A stretch of 64,000 bases of DNA from JAIQFL01 sp035295745. Lineage in GTDB: Bacteria; Acidobacteriota; Terriglobia; Bryobacterales; Bryobacteraceae. Every line of letters starts with the position of its first letter. Within the stretch, counting starts at the first letter, position 1. The notes beneath the pieces are model-generated. The model saw nothing but the letters and a program-made list of their open reading frames with translations, was not told the origin of the DNA and did not search any database. The position numbers and the translations under genes are program-made. Below are positions 8,158 to 16,487 of this stretch, piece after piece. The DNA lies in contig DATGIL010000022.1 in NCBI GenBank assembly GCA_035295745.1, forward strand, positions 248,001 to 312,000, given 5' to 3'.

Positions 8158-8949
8158 CTATTGCCACGCGCGGATGAGCTTTGCCGCGGTTTCGGAAGTG
8201 GTCGAGAGCGACGCGTGAACGGTCAAATCATCCCGCCGGATCTGAATGGATTGGAGCGCCGCTTCCAATTCCGGGTGATGACCTCCGGCTGCGGTCGCAA
8301 AGGTCAGGATGGCGCGCAGACTCTCCTCGAGTTTCTGGCTGGCGCTGGCGTTGCGGCCCGCCGCGGCGGCATCCAGTTGCAAGCGCGAATCGATTTTGGC
8401 CGCCAACGTCACATATTGGCTGAGTTGCAGAATACGATTGAGATTCGCAAGATTGTCAGTCAGCGGCAAGGTGACGCCTCCTTGCACGATCATCCACGCC
8501 TGCTTGCCCCCAGCCACGCTCTTCGCCAACTCCAGAAGTCGAGGTGCACCGCTGCTGCCCGTCTGATGCTGCGCGATGGCCGAGTGGACGGACTCCGGCG
8601 AGCCCGACACGATCAGGCCGGGGACGATCAGAGTGGCTCCCGCCGGCGCTTCAGGGTATTTTCCGCGGCCGACGAATAGCACATCGCGGCCGTTGTACGC
8701 GACCAAGAGGTATGAACAGTCGCGCAGTGATTCAATGCCGGCGAGGATCTGGGGTAGCAAAGACTGGTAGAGAGCGGAAGTTCGGATCTGGTCGAGGTCG
8801 AGTCCCGCGAACGCGACGGTATCAGAGGGGAGGCACGATGCCAGTGCATCGACGGAGGAGTTGATGGTGGATCGGCACGAGGTGCTTGCGAAGGCTAGAA
8901 TCGCGGCAATTGGCAGGGCAAACGACTTGGCGAAGCGTTCTCCAACCAC
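8158..8949 (-). CDS. Exported protein of unknown function
   Basis: This 263-residue protein has a hydrophobic leader (FALPIAAILAFASTSC) whose Cys could be a lipidation site, though the lipobox is poor. The mature part opens with LPSDTVAFAGLDLDQIRTSALYQ, a pattern I associate with uncharacterised acidobacterial proteins that begin with a value-of-a-state phrase of this kind, and continues as alternating strands and helices without catalytic motifs. The start codon is GTG, lacks a clear ribosome site and lies five bases after the stop of the upstream Rpn-like gene, so translation may be coupled. It faces the exporter operon tail to tail. Confidence 0.65.
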   Translation of the reverse strand: MVGERFAKSFALPIAAILAFASTSCRSTINSSVDALASCLPSDTVAFAGLDLDQIRTSALYQSLLPQILAGIESLRDCSYLLVAYNGRDVLFVGRGKYPEAPAGATLIVPGLIVSGSPESVHSAIAQHQTGSSGAPRLLELAKSVAGGKQAWMIVQGGVTLPLTDNLANLNRILQLSQYVTLAAKIDSRLQLDAAAAGRNASASQKLEESLRAILTFATAAGGHHPELEAALQSIQIRRDDLTVHASLSTTSETAAKLIRAWQ

Positions 8950-8954
8950 TTGAA

Positions 8955-9794
8955 TTACTTTATGAGATCTTCAGGAGTCTTGGCGTCGAGCACCCGGATA
9001 CCGATCTCTCCCAGTTCCTCTGGCGAGCAGCGCTCCAGCCGCGCGTCCAGCCAGTCTGGAACGGCCCCGAAACGCTTCGTAACCAATCGGCGGACAATCG
9101 CCAGTTCGCCTTCTTGACGCCCCACCTTCCGGCCTTCCTTCCGCCCCTCTCGTAGCCCTCTCTTGTAGACGGGCCCGATAACTTCGTGATCCAGAATATT
9201 TTCCGTGATCGGCATGCGACTCGCCTCCTGTTGTACCAATGGTCCCAAATGCCGCAGTCCCGCCAGAATCATTAGCTGTTCCAACCGCGACTGCCTTCCC
9301 GACTCGTCCAACCCGGCGATCCTTCCCACAATCTCGCGAACGGCCTTCCGTTCATTCTGCTGTCGTGCCAGGATCGCTAATACATTATCCCCGATCCCGT
9401 CGCTCGCCGGCAGTTTCTTGCCATCCAGACTTCGGATGTCCACCGCTGTGTATCGGAACCTGAAATCCTCGTTTGCCTGGTACTCGCTCTTCATCCGCAT
9501 AGGTGCCGTGCCGAAATACAGCAGGACCTGTTTCGGATAGCGCCCGTACTTTTCAAGCACCGCCGTCCCGTACTGCAGCATTCTCCTCGGCATCGACCTG
9601 TCGTTTCTACTCTGCAGCTCGATGTGCAGCGACCGCCCGCTCCGGGTTTCTCCGAGCAGGTCGACGTGGTATCTCTTGACTCTCGTCAGCTCGACGTTGT
9701 GCCAGCGCTTGACCGTGAGTCCCGAGACGGTTCGAATCGTGACGGCAGCCGATTCCGTCAGGATGAGCTTCAGAGCCGCATCATAGTTGTACAT
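8955..9794 (-). CDS. Rpn-type PD-(D/E)XK nuclease/transposase-like protein with DUF4351-like tail
   Basis: A 279-residue protein. Around residues 45-61 it shows VDLLGE and HIELQS, the D...ExQ form of the PD-(D/E)XK core seen in the recombination-promoting nuclease (Rpn, PDDEXK_2) family, with D45, E59 and Q61. Near 215-235 there is a charged run of repeated EGRKEGRK units. The C-terminus (RRLVTKRFGAVPDWLDARLE, then SPEELGEIGIRVLDA) matches the DUF4351-type ending common on such proteins. They are often called transposases but carry no inverted repeats; none are visible here. The upstream gene's stop is three bases away. Confidence 0.8.
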   Translation of the reverse strand: MYNYDAALKLILTESAAVTIRTVSGLTVKRWHNVELTRVKRYHVDLLGETRSGRSLHIELQSRNDRSMPRRMLQYGTAVLEKYGRYPKQVLLYFGTAPMRMKSEYQANEDFRFRYTAVDIRSLDGKKLPASDGIGDNVLAILARQQNERKAVREIVGRIAGLDESGRQSRLEQLMILAGLRHLGPLVQQEASRMPITENILDHEVIGPVYKRGLREGRKEGRKVGRQEGELAIVRRLVTKRFGAVPDWLDARLERCSPEELGEIGIRVLDAKTPEDLIK

Positions 9795-9797
9795 GAA

Positions 9798-10940
9798 TCA
9801 AAAGTCGTAGACGTGTTCAACCTTAACGCCCCGATCCACCATGGCGTTTAGCACCGTGTGCAGCGAGGAAACCGGTGCCCGCAATTCCACGCGCTGCAGA
9901 CCAGGCTGGGTCAGCAGCCCAATCGAAAACAGCATCTCCGTTCCGGGCACGGAAGAACCCCGGTCGCGCGGGACCACCACCGTCAACGCCACTTGTTCGT
10001 TCCCAGCGATTTGCACGAATCGCACTCCTTGCCGGGCGAGACTCTCAACGATATTTGTGAACTCCTGGTAACGCGGAATCATCACGATGTAGGCTTGAGG
10101 TCCGACCTCCTTGACCTTGCGAACTCGCGGATTCGCCGCCAAGACACTGTCGGTGGCGTTCTCTATCCAGGCGTACGTCTGATCGTCTTCCACGCCGTAG
10201 ACGCTGTGACTGGCCTTCTCGATCAGGCCGCAGTAGAGCGCCTCCACTCCATAGTCGAGTGCGAGCCACAGTTTCCGCTCCCACTTCCGGACGGGGTGAG
10301 GACCCCACAGACGCGTATCCTTCCAAAGCCCCGCAAAACTGCGCCCGAAGTGAAACTCGTAGAACGGCCGGATATGGACAAAGTCGGCATACTCTCTCGC
10401 GACCTGATACGCGTAAACATCCTCTTCTACCGGCTCGTGCCCACTCAACCACTCGGTGAATCTGCCGATCGTCTCCTCGTAAATGCCCTTGAGCCCGTAC
10501 TCCACCGAGAAGCTGCTGCCGATCACGGCCAGCATCAGGTGGTCGCCTGTGTTGAACGGGTACCTGCCCCGTACGATTCGGTTCGCACAGCAATATCCGC
10601 GCCAGTACTGAGCGATCGATCCGAAGAAGGGAAAGCCGGAAGGTAGATGATTCTGCTGGAAGTCGGCCTTCTCCTGATAGCTCCACACGATGAACCACTC
10701 GGGGTAGGTGAGAAACGTCTCGTCCTCCCCGCGTAGGTAGCCCGCGATGCCGGCAGTCTCGGGGCGGTGGCGCGAGGTCTCGGGCGTGGGCTGGAAGGCG
10801 ACAGGCACGGACTTGCACTTTGCCGTGAAGACCACCGCGCCGATGACGAATAGGCAGAATCCCGCGATCAGAAGGACGAAAAGACGCCGGAAAAACTTAC
10901 GCGCTGACGGAAGTCGCATTGCGATTCGAAGTTTCTCCAC
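9798..10940 (-). CDS. Conserved membrane-anchored protein of unknown function
   Basis: The 380-residue protein has one N-terminal helix (FVLLIAGFCLFVIGAVVF, about 21-38) preceded by Arg and Lys, so most of it should lie outside the cytoplasm. The body is rich in aromatic residues, with EDETFLTYPEWFIVWSYQEK (about 72-91) and RPFYEFHFGRSFAGLW near 195. I believe this sequence is shared by uncharacterised proteins of several soil bacteria, but I know of no assigned function. The start overlaps the upstream DUF4383 gene by 44 bases; an internal ATG at 10919 would cut the overlap to 23. Confidence 0.75.
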   Translation of the reverse strand: MEKLRIAMRLPSARKFFRRLFVLLIAGFCLFVIGAVVFTAKCKSVPVAFQPTPETSRHRPETAGIAGYLRGEDETFLTYPEWFIVWSYQEKADFQQNHLPSGFPFFGSIAQYWRGYCCANRIVRGRYPFNTGDHLMLAVIGSSFSVEYGLKGIYEETIGRFTEWLSGHEPVEEDVYAYQVAREYADFVHIRPFYEFHFGRSFAGLWKDTRLWGPHPVRKWERKLWLALDYGVEALYCGLIEKASHSVYGVEDDQTYAWIENATDSVLAANPRVRKVKEVGPQAYIVMIPRYQEFTNIVESLARQGVRFVQIAGNEQVALTVVVPRDRGSSVPGTEMLFSIGLLTQPGLQRVELRAPVSSLHTVLNAMVDRGVKVEHVYDF

Positions 10941-11313
10941 GGTCGACCTTGGCCGCGACGATGAACGCGGAGATGAAGATGACGGTGTGCGGCAGGTTGA
11001 CCAGGAAATTCGTCAACGGGCTGATAGTATGCAGATGCGAGAACACATAAGTCACCACGTCGATTCCATAAGCCACACCCAGAAAGTAGAAGTAAATGCG
11101 CGCGGCCTTGGCGGAAATGAATCCGCTGATCAGCGCCAGCGCTCCTAGCACGAGGTGGCCCATGTCTACGATCGGCGTCATGCTGAAGAGACCGAACATT
11201 TTCCCCGTCGCGGGATCCATCGCGCCCGGCACGTAATCCATCAGATACACTCCCAGGAACACGGCCGCGTAGCCGAAAGCGCATTTCTGGATGGTGCTAA
11301 ATCCCCTGGCCAT
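10897..11313 (-). CDS. DUF4383-like small integral membrane protein
   Basis: A 138-residue protein with four hydrophobic segments: CAFGYAAVFLGVYLMDYVPG, DMGHLVLGALALISGF, FYFLGVAYGIDVVTYVF and LPHTVIFISAFIVAAKV. The GHLVLGALAL helix and the pairing of an aromatic YFYFLGVAYG stretch with a closing N-x-PH helix fit DUF4383, a family of unknown role. The frame is open a further 49 codons upstream, but that part has no membrane character and overlaps the divergent oxidoreductase gene, so I start at the ATG at 11313. It probably heads a four-gene minus-strand operon down to 8158. Confidence 0.75.
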   Translation of the reverse strand: MARGFSTIQKCAFGYAAVFLGVYLMDYVPGAMDPATGKMFGLFSMTPIVDMGHLVLGALALISGFISAKAARIYFYFLGVAYGIDVVTYVFSHLHTISPLTNFLVNLPHTVIFISAFIVAAKVDRGETSNRNATSVSA

Positions 11314-11358
11314 CGCAACATGGTATCGCAATCCTGATTGAGCCGGTACAATCGTGGA

Positions 11359-13476
11359 ATGCGTTTGGCCCCGATTCTTGCCGCACTCGGCGCATTCACC
11401 TGCCAACAGACAGGCCTGCCGCAGGTAGCGGCACCAGCAGATCCTCTGCGAGCCATTCACGACGCGCTGTATGCCTCATTTCTTCCAGTGGACGAAGTCC
11501 GCCAGGATCCGCAGTTGTCGAGGATGTTCGCCGCTGCCGATGACGGGTTGTGGTCTGCCGCGGGGCAAGCGCCGGCATTCCGGGAACTCCTGAAGCCCTT
11601 CGCGGACCTGCGGGCTTTCGGGGCGGCATGCGGCATCGCAGACTATCTGAAGGGCGCGAGTTCGAGCGCCTTCTCCGGCCTCCCCCCTGCACAACGGCAG
11701 CACGTACTGTTCCTGTTGCAGAGCTGCTCCCAAAATGAGCCGCGCCGACTCGCTGCCAACGTGCGGAACTTCTATGTGGTGAAGGCATACGGCGCCGTGC
11801 AGGAAGCGCTCACGGGCGTCAAGATCAATCTCTACGCGGGCAAGGATTTCGTAGATCAGCAACGCCCGGAATTGCCGCCTTCCCGACTTCGCTATGACCG
11901 TGCGAAGAAACAGATCGTCTCGACCTCGGGTCCAATCGATTACCTGGTAGTCGGTAGCGGCCCCGCGGGCTCCGTGCTCGCGCACGAACTACGGCGCGGC
12001 GGTAAGCGAGTGGTGCTGGTAGAGCGCGGAGCCTTCATCGTCCCCGGCTCGATGGAGACGCGCCTGGTAGATGACCTCATCGATACCCGCACCTCCATCG
12101 ATGGCGCGATCCGCATCCGCAACGGTATGGCCGTCGGCGGCGGATCGCAAGTTAACGTCGACCTGTGTTTCGCGCCTACGTTGCCTAGCATTCAAGCCAA
12201 GATCGCGGGATGGCGCCGCGAGGGGCGCATCGGCGAGTCCGACTTCACCAAGGAGCAGCTTGCGGCCGAGTACGAGTGGGTCAAATCCGCAATTGGCACG
12301 CGCGTGCTCGCTGAATCCGAGATCAACTCCAACAATCGAGCTCTCTGGGACGGGTCGAAGCTTGCCGGCCTGCATCCAAAGCTGTACGACCTCAACACCT
12401 ACCCGCCGGGCCATTCGCCCTATCCTGTGACCGACAAGCGATCGGCGGAAAGCCAGTTAGTGATCCAGGCCCTTCAGGACGAGCGCAATCCTCTGAGCCT
12501 CATTCCAGATGCCGACGTGCGTCGCGTGCTCTTCGAAGACGCAAAGGGCGCGCGCAAAGCCATCGGCGTGGAAGTGCGAATGCGCGCCCCCATCAACGAT
12601 CCGGGCACCATCGCCGATCCCAATGGTCTTGGCCTGCCTCCCGGCGAGACGGTGACCATCCCCGCCCGCAATGTGATCCTGTCCGCCGGCGCGCTTGGGT
12701 CCCCGTCGATTCTACTCCGGTCGCAGGTCCCCAACGATCAGATCGGGCGCGGCATCGTCCTCCACGCGTCCATGCCGATCATGGGCAAGTTCGATCGCAC
12801 GATCGACGCTCTGGTGGGAACGCAGGCCTCCGTGTTCGTCGACGACAAACTGATTCCCGAAGGCTACGCAATGGAGTCGATGTCCGATCAGCCGATCTAT
12901 GCGGGACTGATGTCGCCGGGCCCGCCCATGCATACCTTCGAAATGGTGCGATCCTACCGGAACCTCGCCGGATTCGGAGTCATGTTGATCGATACGCCGT
13001 CGCCCGAGAATCGCATCACTCTCGACGCGCAGGGCGAGCCTCTGATTCAATACACGCTCTCGGGACCGGACAAGGAGCGTTTTCGCCATGGCGTGGCGGA
13101 AGCAGTGCGCATCATGTTTCTGGCGGGTGCGAAGCAGGTCTTTCTGCCGACCACCGAGGACATCCTGGATAACAACGCGGCCGGAGAAGTCCACGCCGCG
13201 ATCCTCACCGATAAGGCGCAGGCGGACGTCGTGGAGCGCCGACTGCAATTCGTGCCGAACCGGACCATCGTCACCTCGGCGCACCTGCAGGCGAGCAACA
13301 AGATGGGGTCGAATGCGGCCAACAGCGTCGTGTCGCGCGAGTTCCGCGTGTGGGGTACCGAAGGACTGTACGTCGTGGATGGGAGTGTCTTTCCCACGTC
13401 GATCGGCGCGAACCCTATGCAGAGCATCTACACTTTTGCGAAGATCTTCGCCGATCGGATGGCGCCAAAACCGTAG
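11359..13476 (+). CDS. GMC-family FAD-dependent oxidoreductase, exported
   Basis: The 705-residue protein starts with a short hydrophobic leader (MRLAPILAALGAFTC). About 180 residues of helical N-terminal domain precede the FAD-binding core. The nucleotide fold is DYLVVGSGPAGSVLAHELRR near residues 194-213, followed by VVLVERG. At the C-terminus the GMC substrate domain ends with SAHLQASNKMGS, carrying the likely catalytic His, and VDGSVFPTSIGANPMQS, where Asn takes the second active-site position. This layout resembles cholesterol or long-chain alcohol oxidases; the substrate is unknown. An upstream in-frame TTG is possible but the ATG gives the better leader. Confidence 0.85.
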   Translation: MRLAPILAALGAFTCQQTGLPQVAAPADPLRAIHDALYASFLPVDEVRQDPQLSRMFAAADDGLWSAAGQAPAFRELLKPFADLRAFGAACGIADYLKGASSSAFSGLPPAQRQHVLFLLQSCSQNEPRRLAANVRNFYVVKAYGAVQEALTGVKINLYAGKDFVDQQRPELPPSRLRYDRAKKQIVSTSGPIDYLVVGSGPAGSVLAHELRRGGKRVVLVERGAFIVPGSMETRLVDDLIDTRTSIDGAIRIRNGMAVGGGSQVNVDLCFAPTLPSIQAKIAGWRREGRIGESDFTKEQLAAEYEWVKSAIGTRVLAESEINSNNRALWDGSKLAGLHPKLYDLNTYPPGHSPYPVTDKRSAESQLVIQALQDERNPLSLIPDADVRRVLFEDAKGARKAIGVEVRMRAPINDPGTIADPNGLGLPPGETVTIPARNVILSAGALGSPSILLRSQVPNDQIGRGIVLHASMPIMGKFDRTIDALVGTQASVFVDDKLIPEGYAMESMSDQPIYAGLMSPGPPMHTFEMVRSYRNLAGFGVMLIDTPSPENRITLDAQGEPLIQYTLSGPDKERFRHGVAEAVRIMFLAGAKQVFLPTTEDILDNNAAGEVHAAILTDKAQADVVERRLQFVPNRTIVTSAHLQASNKMGSNAANSVVSREFRVWGTEGLYVVDGSVFPTSIGANPMQSIYTFAKIFADRMAPKP

Positions 13477-13478
13477 CC

Positions 13479-14906
13479 ATGAACTTACCGCGTTGGCGCA
13501 AGCTGGCGGTGGCGCTCATACTGCTCGCCTATTTCCTTTATTGCAATTGGGACAGCTTGAAGGTCCACTTCTCGTCGGACGAGTTCTTTGCCATGTGGAC
13601 ATATTGGCACGGGCCTTGGCAATTGCTCGCCGCGCAGTTCAAGCTGTGGGAGTTCTATTTTCGACCCATGGCCGGGATCTTCTATGTGCCGATCTTCCTG
13701 AAATACGGATTGGATCCCGTGCCGTATCATGTGGCCTGGCTCTTTCTGCTGCTCGCCGGAGCGATCCAGATGTACCGCTTCGCGCGCGTGCTCGGCGCAT
13801 GTGAACTGGCGGCCGCGGCGACTGCATTCATCGCCTGTTACCACGCCGGACTGAGCCATATCTACTTCAACACGGTCTTCATCGGTGACGCATTCTGCTG
13901 TCTGTTCTATCTCGGCGCCTTCATCTATTACGCCGGCATTCGCGCTGCCGGAGGCATACCCACAACACTCCAGACGTCGGCCGTGCTGGTTTTGTATCTC
14001 TGTGCGTTGAACTCGAAAGAGACGGCGGCGACGCTGCCAGTCGTCCTGCTCGCCTATGAGTGGATCTATCACGGCGCGCCGCGGTGGCCCTGGAGTGAAC
14101 TCGTACGTTGGATTCGCGGTCCGGGACGCGTAGTGCTGTTTACGGGCCTGTTGAATCTGCTCTACGTTTACTCCCGAGCGATTTCTCCCGGTGCGCTGAG
14201 CCGTAATCCGGCCTATCGCCTGGTCTTCTCGCGACACCGAATTTTCGATTTTCAACGTAACTCCCTCGGCGACCTCTTCCTCACCTACAATCAGTTCGAT
14301 CTGCCTTGGGTGCTGGGCATCTGGGCCGTGTTGACCTATCTCGCGTTTCGGCGGCGCCGGCCAATCCTGCGTTTCTGCTGGTTCTACCTTGTGCTTTCTC
14401 CGATTCCCATCGAATTCGTCCTGGGGCGGCACGGGCCGTATCTCTACACGATGCTGGCTGGTTGGGCGGTATTCGTATCCGTTGTGCTCGTGGACCTGAT
14501 CGCACCCGCGGCGGAGTTTCTGTCGAACGAGCCGCTGTTCCGCAGAATCGGGCGGACGGGAGTTACGGCGATGCTGGTTCTCCTGTGCGGTTTTCTCTGG
14601 GCCCGCGAGAATCACCGATTGAAAGAGTTGCTGCTCCGGCCGGAGATGGATAATCTGAGTCCGGAGAGTTGGGACGCAATCCAGCAGTTGCAAGCGCTCC
14701 ATCCGAGGATACGGCCGGGCAGTCAGGTCGTGTTCCTGGACGATCCGTTTCATAACTTCGATATGGCCTTCATTGCTGAGCTGATTTTCAAAGATCGCAG
14801 CGTGACGGTTCGTCTGAATCAGGCGACGCCGCTGTCTCCGGAGCAGATCGCCGCCGCAGACTCAATATTCACCTTCGAAAACGGCAAACTGGTTCAGCTC
14901 CGGTGA
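13479..14906 (+). CDS. Polytopic membrane protein, GT-C glycosyltransferase-like
   Basis: A 475-residue protein with about ten hydrophobic segments. After the first (LAVALILLAYFLYCNW) comes an acidic loop with SSDEFFAMW, and later helices carry aromatic loops such as RPMAGIFYVP. This resembles GT-C lipid-linked sugar transferases, which place an Asp in the first outer loop. After the last helix there is a periplasmic domain of about 75 residues. The ATG lies two bases after the oxidoreductase stop, so the genes are probably cotranscribed. The glycosyltransferase assignment is fold-level only. Confidence 0.65.
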   Translation: MNLPRWRKLAVALILLAYFLYCNWDSLKVHFSSDEFFAMWTYWHGPWQLLAAQFKLWEFYFRPMAGIFYVPIFLKYGLDPVPYHVAWLFLLLAGAIQMYRFARVLGACELAAAATAFIACYHAGLSHIYFNTVFIGDAFCCLFYLGAFIYYAGIRAAGGIPTTLQTSAVLVLYLCALNSKETAATLPVVLLAYEWIYHGAPRWPWSELVRWIRGPGRVVLFTGLLNLLYVYSRAISPGALSRNPAYRLVFSRHRIFDFQRNSLGDLFLTYNQFDLPWVLGIWAVLTYLAFRRRRPILRFCWFYLVLSPIPIEFVLGRHGPYLYTMLAGWAVFVSVVLVDLIAPAAEFLSNEPLFRRIGRTGVTAMLVLLCGFLWARENHRLKELLLRPEMDNLSPESWDAIQQLQALHPRIRPGSQVVFLDDPFHNFDMAFIAELIFKDRSVTVRLNQATPLSPEQIAAADSIFTFENGKLVQLR

Positions 14907-15120
14907 CGTGGCAATAACGGTAGAACGACAGTTGCATGTCGCAACCGCCGGCGTGGGCTCCTCGGCTCCGCTGGGCCGCGCCCCGCGCGCAGACCGAGAT
15001 CACGCATTGTTGCCTTCGGGCCTCTATTGACACCGCCGGCTCCCCGGAACAGACGATTTCGGAGCTCAATACGGAATATCCTGCAATCAGAGGCATAGAC
15101 CCACTTTTGCGCGGGTTCCT
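14907..15120. other. Intergenic stretch with no recognisable gene
   Basis: Together with the IS5 remnant that follows, this forms the roughly 410-base gap between the membrane protein and the DUF6282 gene. Short open frames exist on both strands but show no family pattern, leader peptide or ribosome site. It may be the remains of the rest of the insertion sequence or of a lost gene. Confidence 0.5.
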
Positions 15121-15297
15121 CTAAATCACGCTTGGATTGGCTGCCGATTTCTTGCGCACTCGCGTTCGGGGACCCCTAGTCATCGCTTTTGTGGAAGCAA
15201 CTGCCGTCGACACAGTCCGGATGCCCACGAGGTTGTAAGCGGCTGCCACGAACGTAGTCATCCAACTCACCAATTCGACTCCACGATGCCGTTTCCG
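15121..15297 (-). pseudogene. C-terminal remnant of an IS5-family transposase
   Basis: On the minus strand this reads RHRGVELVSWMTTFVAAAYN followed by LVGIRTV and a basic tail. The pattern of a basic RG segment, an aromatic helix and AAAYNLVR is the characteristic end of IS5-type DDE transposases. No catalytic DDE region and no intact terminal repeats are visible, so this is a fossil. A fragment matching the other end of the same family lies at 41338-41418. Confidence 0.55.
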
Positions 15298-15318
15298 GTT
15301 ACGGTATGCTTTGTCGGT

Positions 15319-16224
15319 ATGCACAAGCTGCTGATGGCTGCACGAGTGATCGCACTAGGACTCCTGGAGTTGAGTTGTTATGGACAGTTGCCGCTGAACG
15401 GGGTGATCGACATCCATGCGCATAGCGACCCCGACAGCCTGCCGCGCAAGATTGACGCGATCGATCTGGCAAGGCTGGCCAAGCAGCAGGGCATGCGGGC
15501 TCTGGTGCTCAAGAACCATTACGAGGCGACGGCGTCATTGGCGTGGCTGGTGCGGAAGGAGGTCCCCGGGATCGAAATTTTCGGCGGGATCGATCTGAAT
15601 CTCACAGTGGGCGGCGTCAATCCGGCAGCGGTGGAACGCATGACGATGATGAAGGGAGGATGGGGCCGGGTGGTGTGGATGCCGACTTTCGATGCCGAGA
15701 ATCAAGTGCGCTTTTCAAAGGAGGATCGGCCATTCGTGCCGGTATCGCATGACGGGCAGTTGCTGCCGGCGGTAAAACAGGTGATCGGACTGGTAGCACG
15801 GCACCAGTTGACGCTCGAGACGGGGCACTCTTCCGCGCAAGAGGGATTGATGATCGTTCACGAGGCGCGGCGGCAGAGCGTGCAACATGTTGTGGTGACG
15901 CACGCGATGCTGGCGCCAGTGCACATGAGCATCGCGCAGATGCAAGAGGCCGCGCGCGATGGAGCGTATCTGGAGTTCGTCTATAACGGTCTGATCGGGC
16001 CAGGTCGCGAGTTCGAGATCGGAGAATATGCGAAGGCGATTCGGGCGGTCGGGACCCAGTGGTGCATCCTGGCGAGCGATCTGGGCCAGCCGGCGAATCC
16101 GCTGCACACTGACGGGCTGCTGGCCTTTTTCACAGCGTTGAAGAAGGAGGGATTCACGCAGGTGGAAATCGATCAGATGGCGAAGATCAATCCCGCGCGG
16201 GCCTTGGGGCTGGACGGGCGGTAG
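15319..16224 (+). CDS. Exported DUF6282-like metal-dependent hydrolase
   Basis: A 301-residue protein. After a leader (MHKLLMAARVIALGLLELSC) the mature part opens with GVIDIHAHSDPD, the H-x-H metal site on the first strand of an amidohydrolase-type TIM barrel. Further likely ligands are the His in VLKNHYEAT and the DLGQPANP motif near the end, where the Asp of the barrel lies. The set fits the DUF6282 group. The frame extends 11 codons upstream into the IS5 remnant; I chose 15319 because the leader begins there. Substrate unknown. No gene follows on the same strand, so it may be monocistronic. Confidence 0.75.
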   Translation: MHKLLMAARVIALGLLELSCYGQLPLNGVIDIHAHSDPDSLPRKIDAIDLARLAKQQGMRALVLKNHYEATASLAWLVRKEVPGIEIFGGIDLNLTVGGVNPAAVERMTMMKGGWGRVVWMPTFDAENQVRFSKEDRPFVPVSHDGQLLPAVKQVIGLVARHQLTLETGHSSAQEGLMIVHEARRQSVQHVVVTHAMLAPVHMSIAQMQEAARDGAYLEFVYNGLIGPGREFEIGEYAKAIRAVGTQWCILASDLGQPANPLHTDGLLAFFTALKKEGFTQVEIDQMAKINPARALGLDGR

Positions 16225-16429
16225 GCGAGGCGTCGAGGGTCCTGAAGGGTTTATCGCCGAAACGCCGCGACACATTGCGAGAGAGGTAGAGGGGTGGTCC
16301 TGGGTTTTCGGAATCGGTGGGTGAACGTGGATTTCGCGCACGCGATCGGTCCGCGAATGCGCGCAGAGGGCAGAGTTCTCGGAGATTCTGCAGGCTCTAT
16401 CTCGACGATCCATCTGTCCACACAAAGCA

Positions 16430-16463
16430 GAACGGGCCGGCCCTCTGCAGGACCGGCCCGTTC
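16430..16463. terminator. Hairpin between two convergent genes, probable terminator
   Basis: An 11-bp perfect stem (16430-16440 with 16453-16463, core AACGGGCCGG/CCGGCCCGTT) closes a 12-base loop. It lies 25 bases beyond the stop of the minus-strand receptor gene and about 200 bases beyond the plus-strand hydrolase. The flanks are only moderately T-rich, so termination efficiency is uncertain, but a very GC-rich hairpin between convergent genes usually serves both strands. Confidence 0.6.
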
Positions 16464-16487
16464 ATTGTTGCCTGACTCAGCCGCGAT

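Noticed and set aside
14936..15124. 62-codon frame after the membrane protein
   Set aside because: No ribosome site, family pattern or leader; it ends at the IS5 remnant and looks random.
9798..16224. A polysaccharide or secondary-metabolite cluster in this segment
   Set aside because: The GMC oxidoreductase, GT-C-like protein and hydrolase are next to each other, but no synthase, polymerase or transporter supports a cluster.
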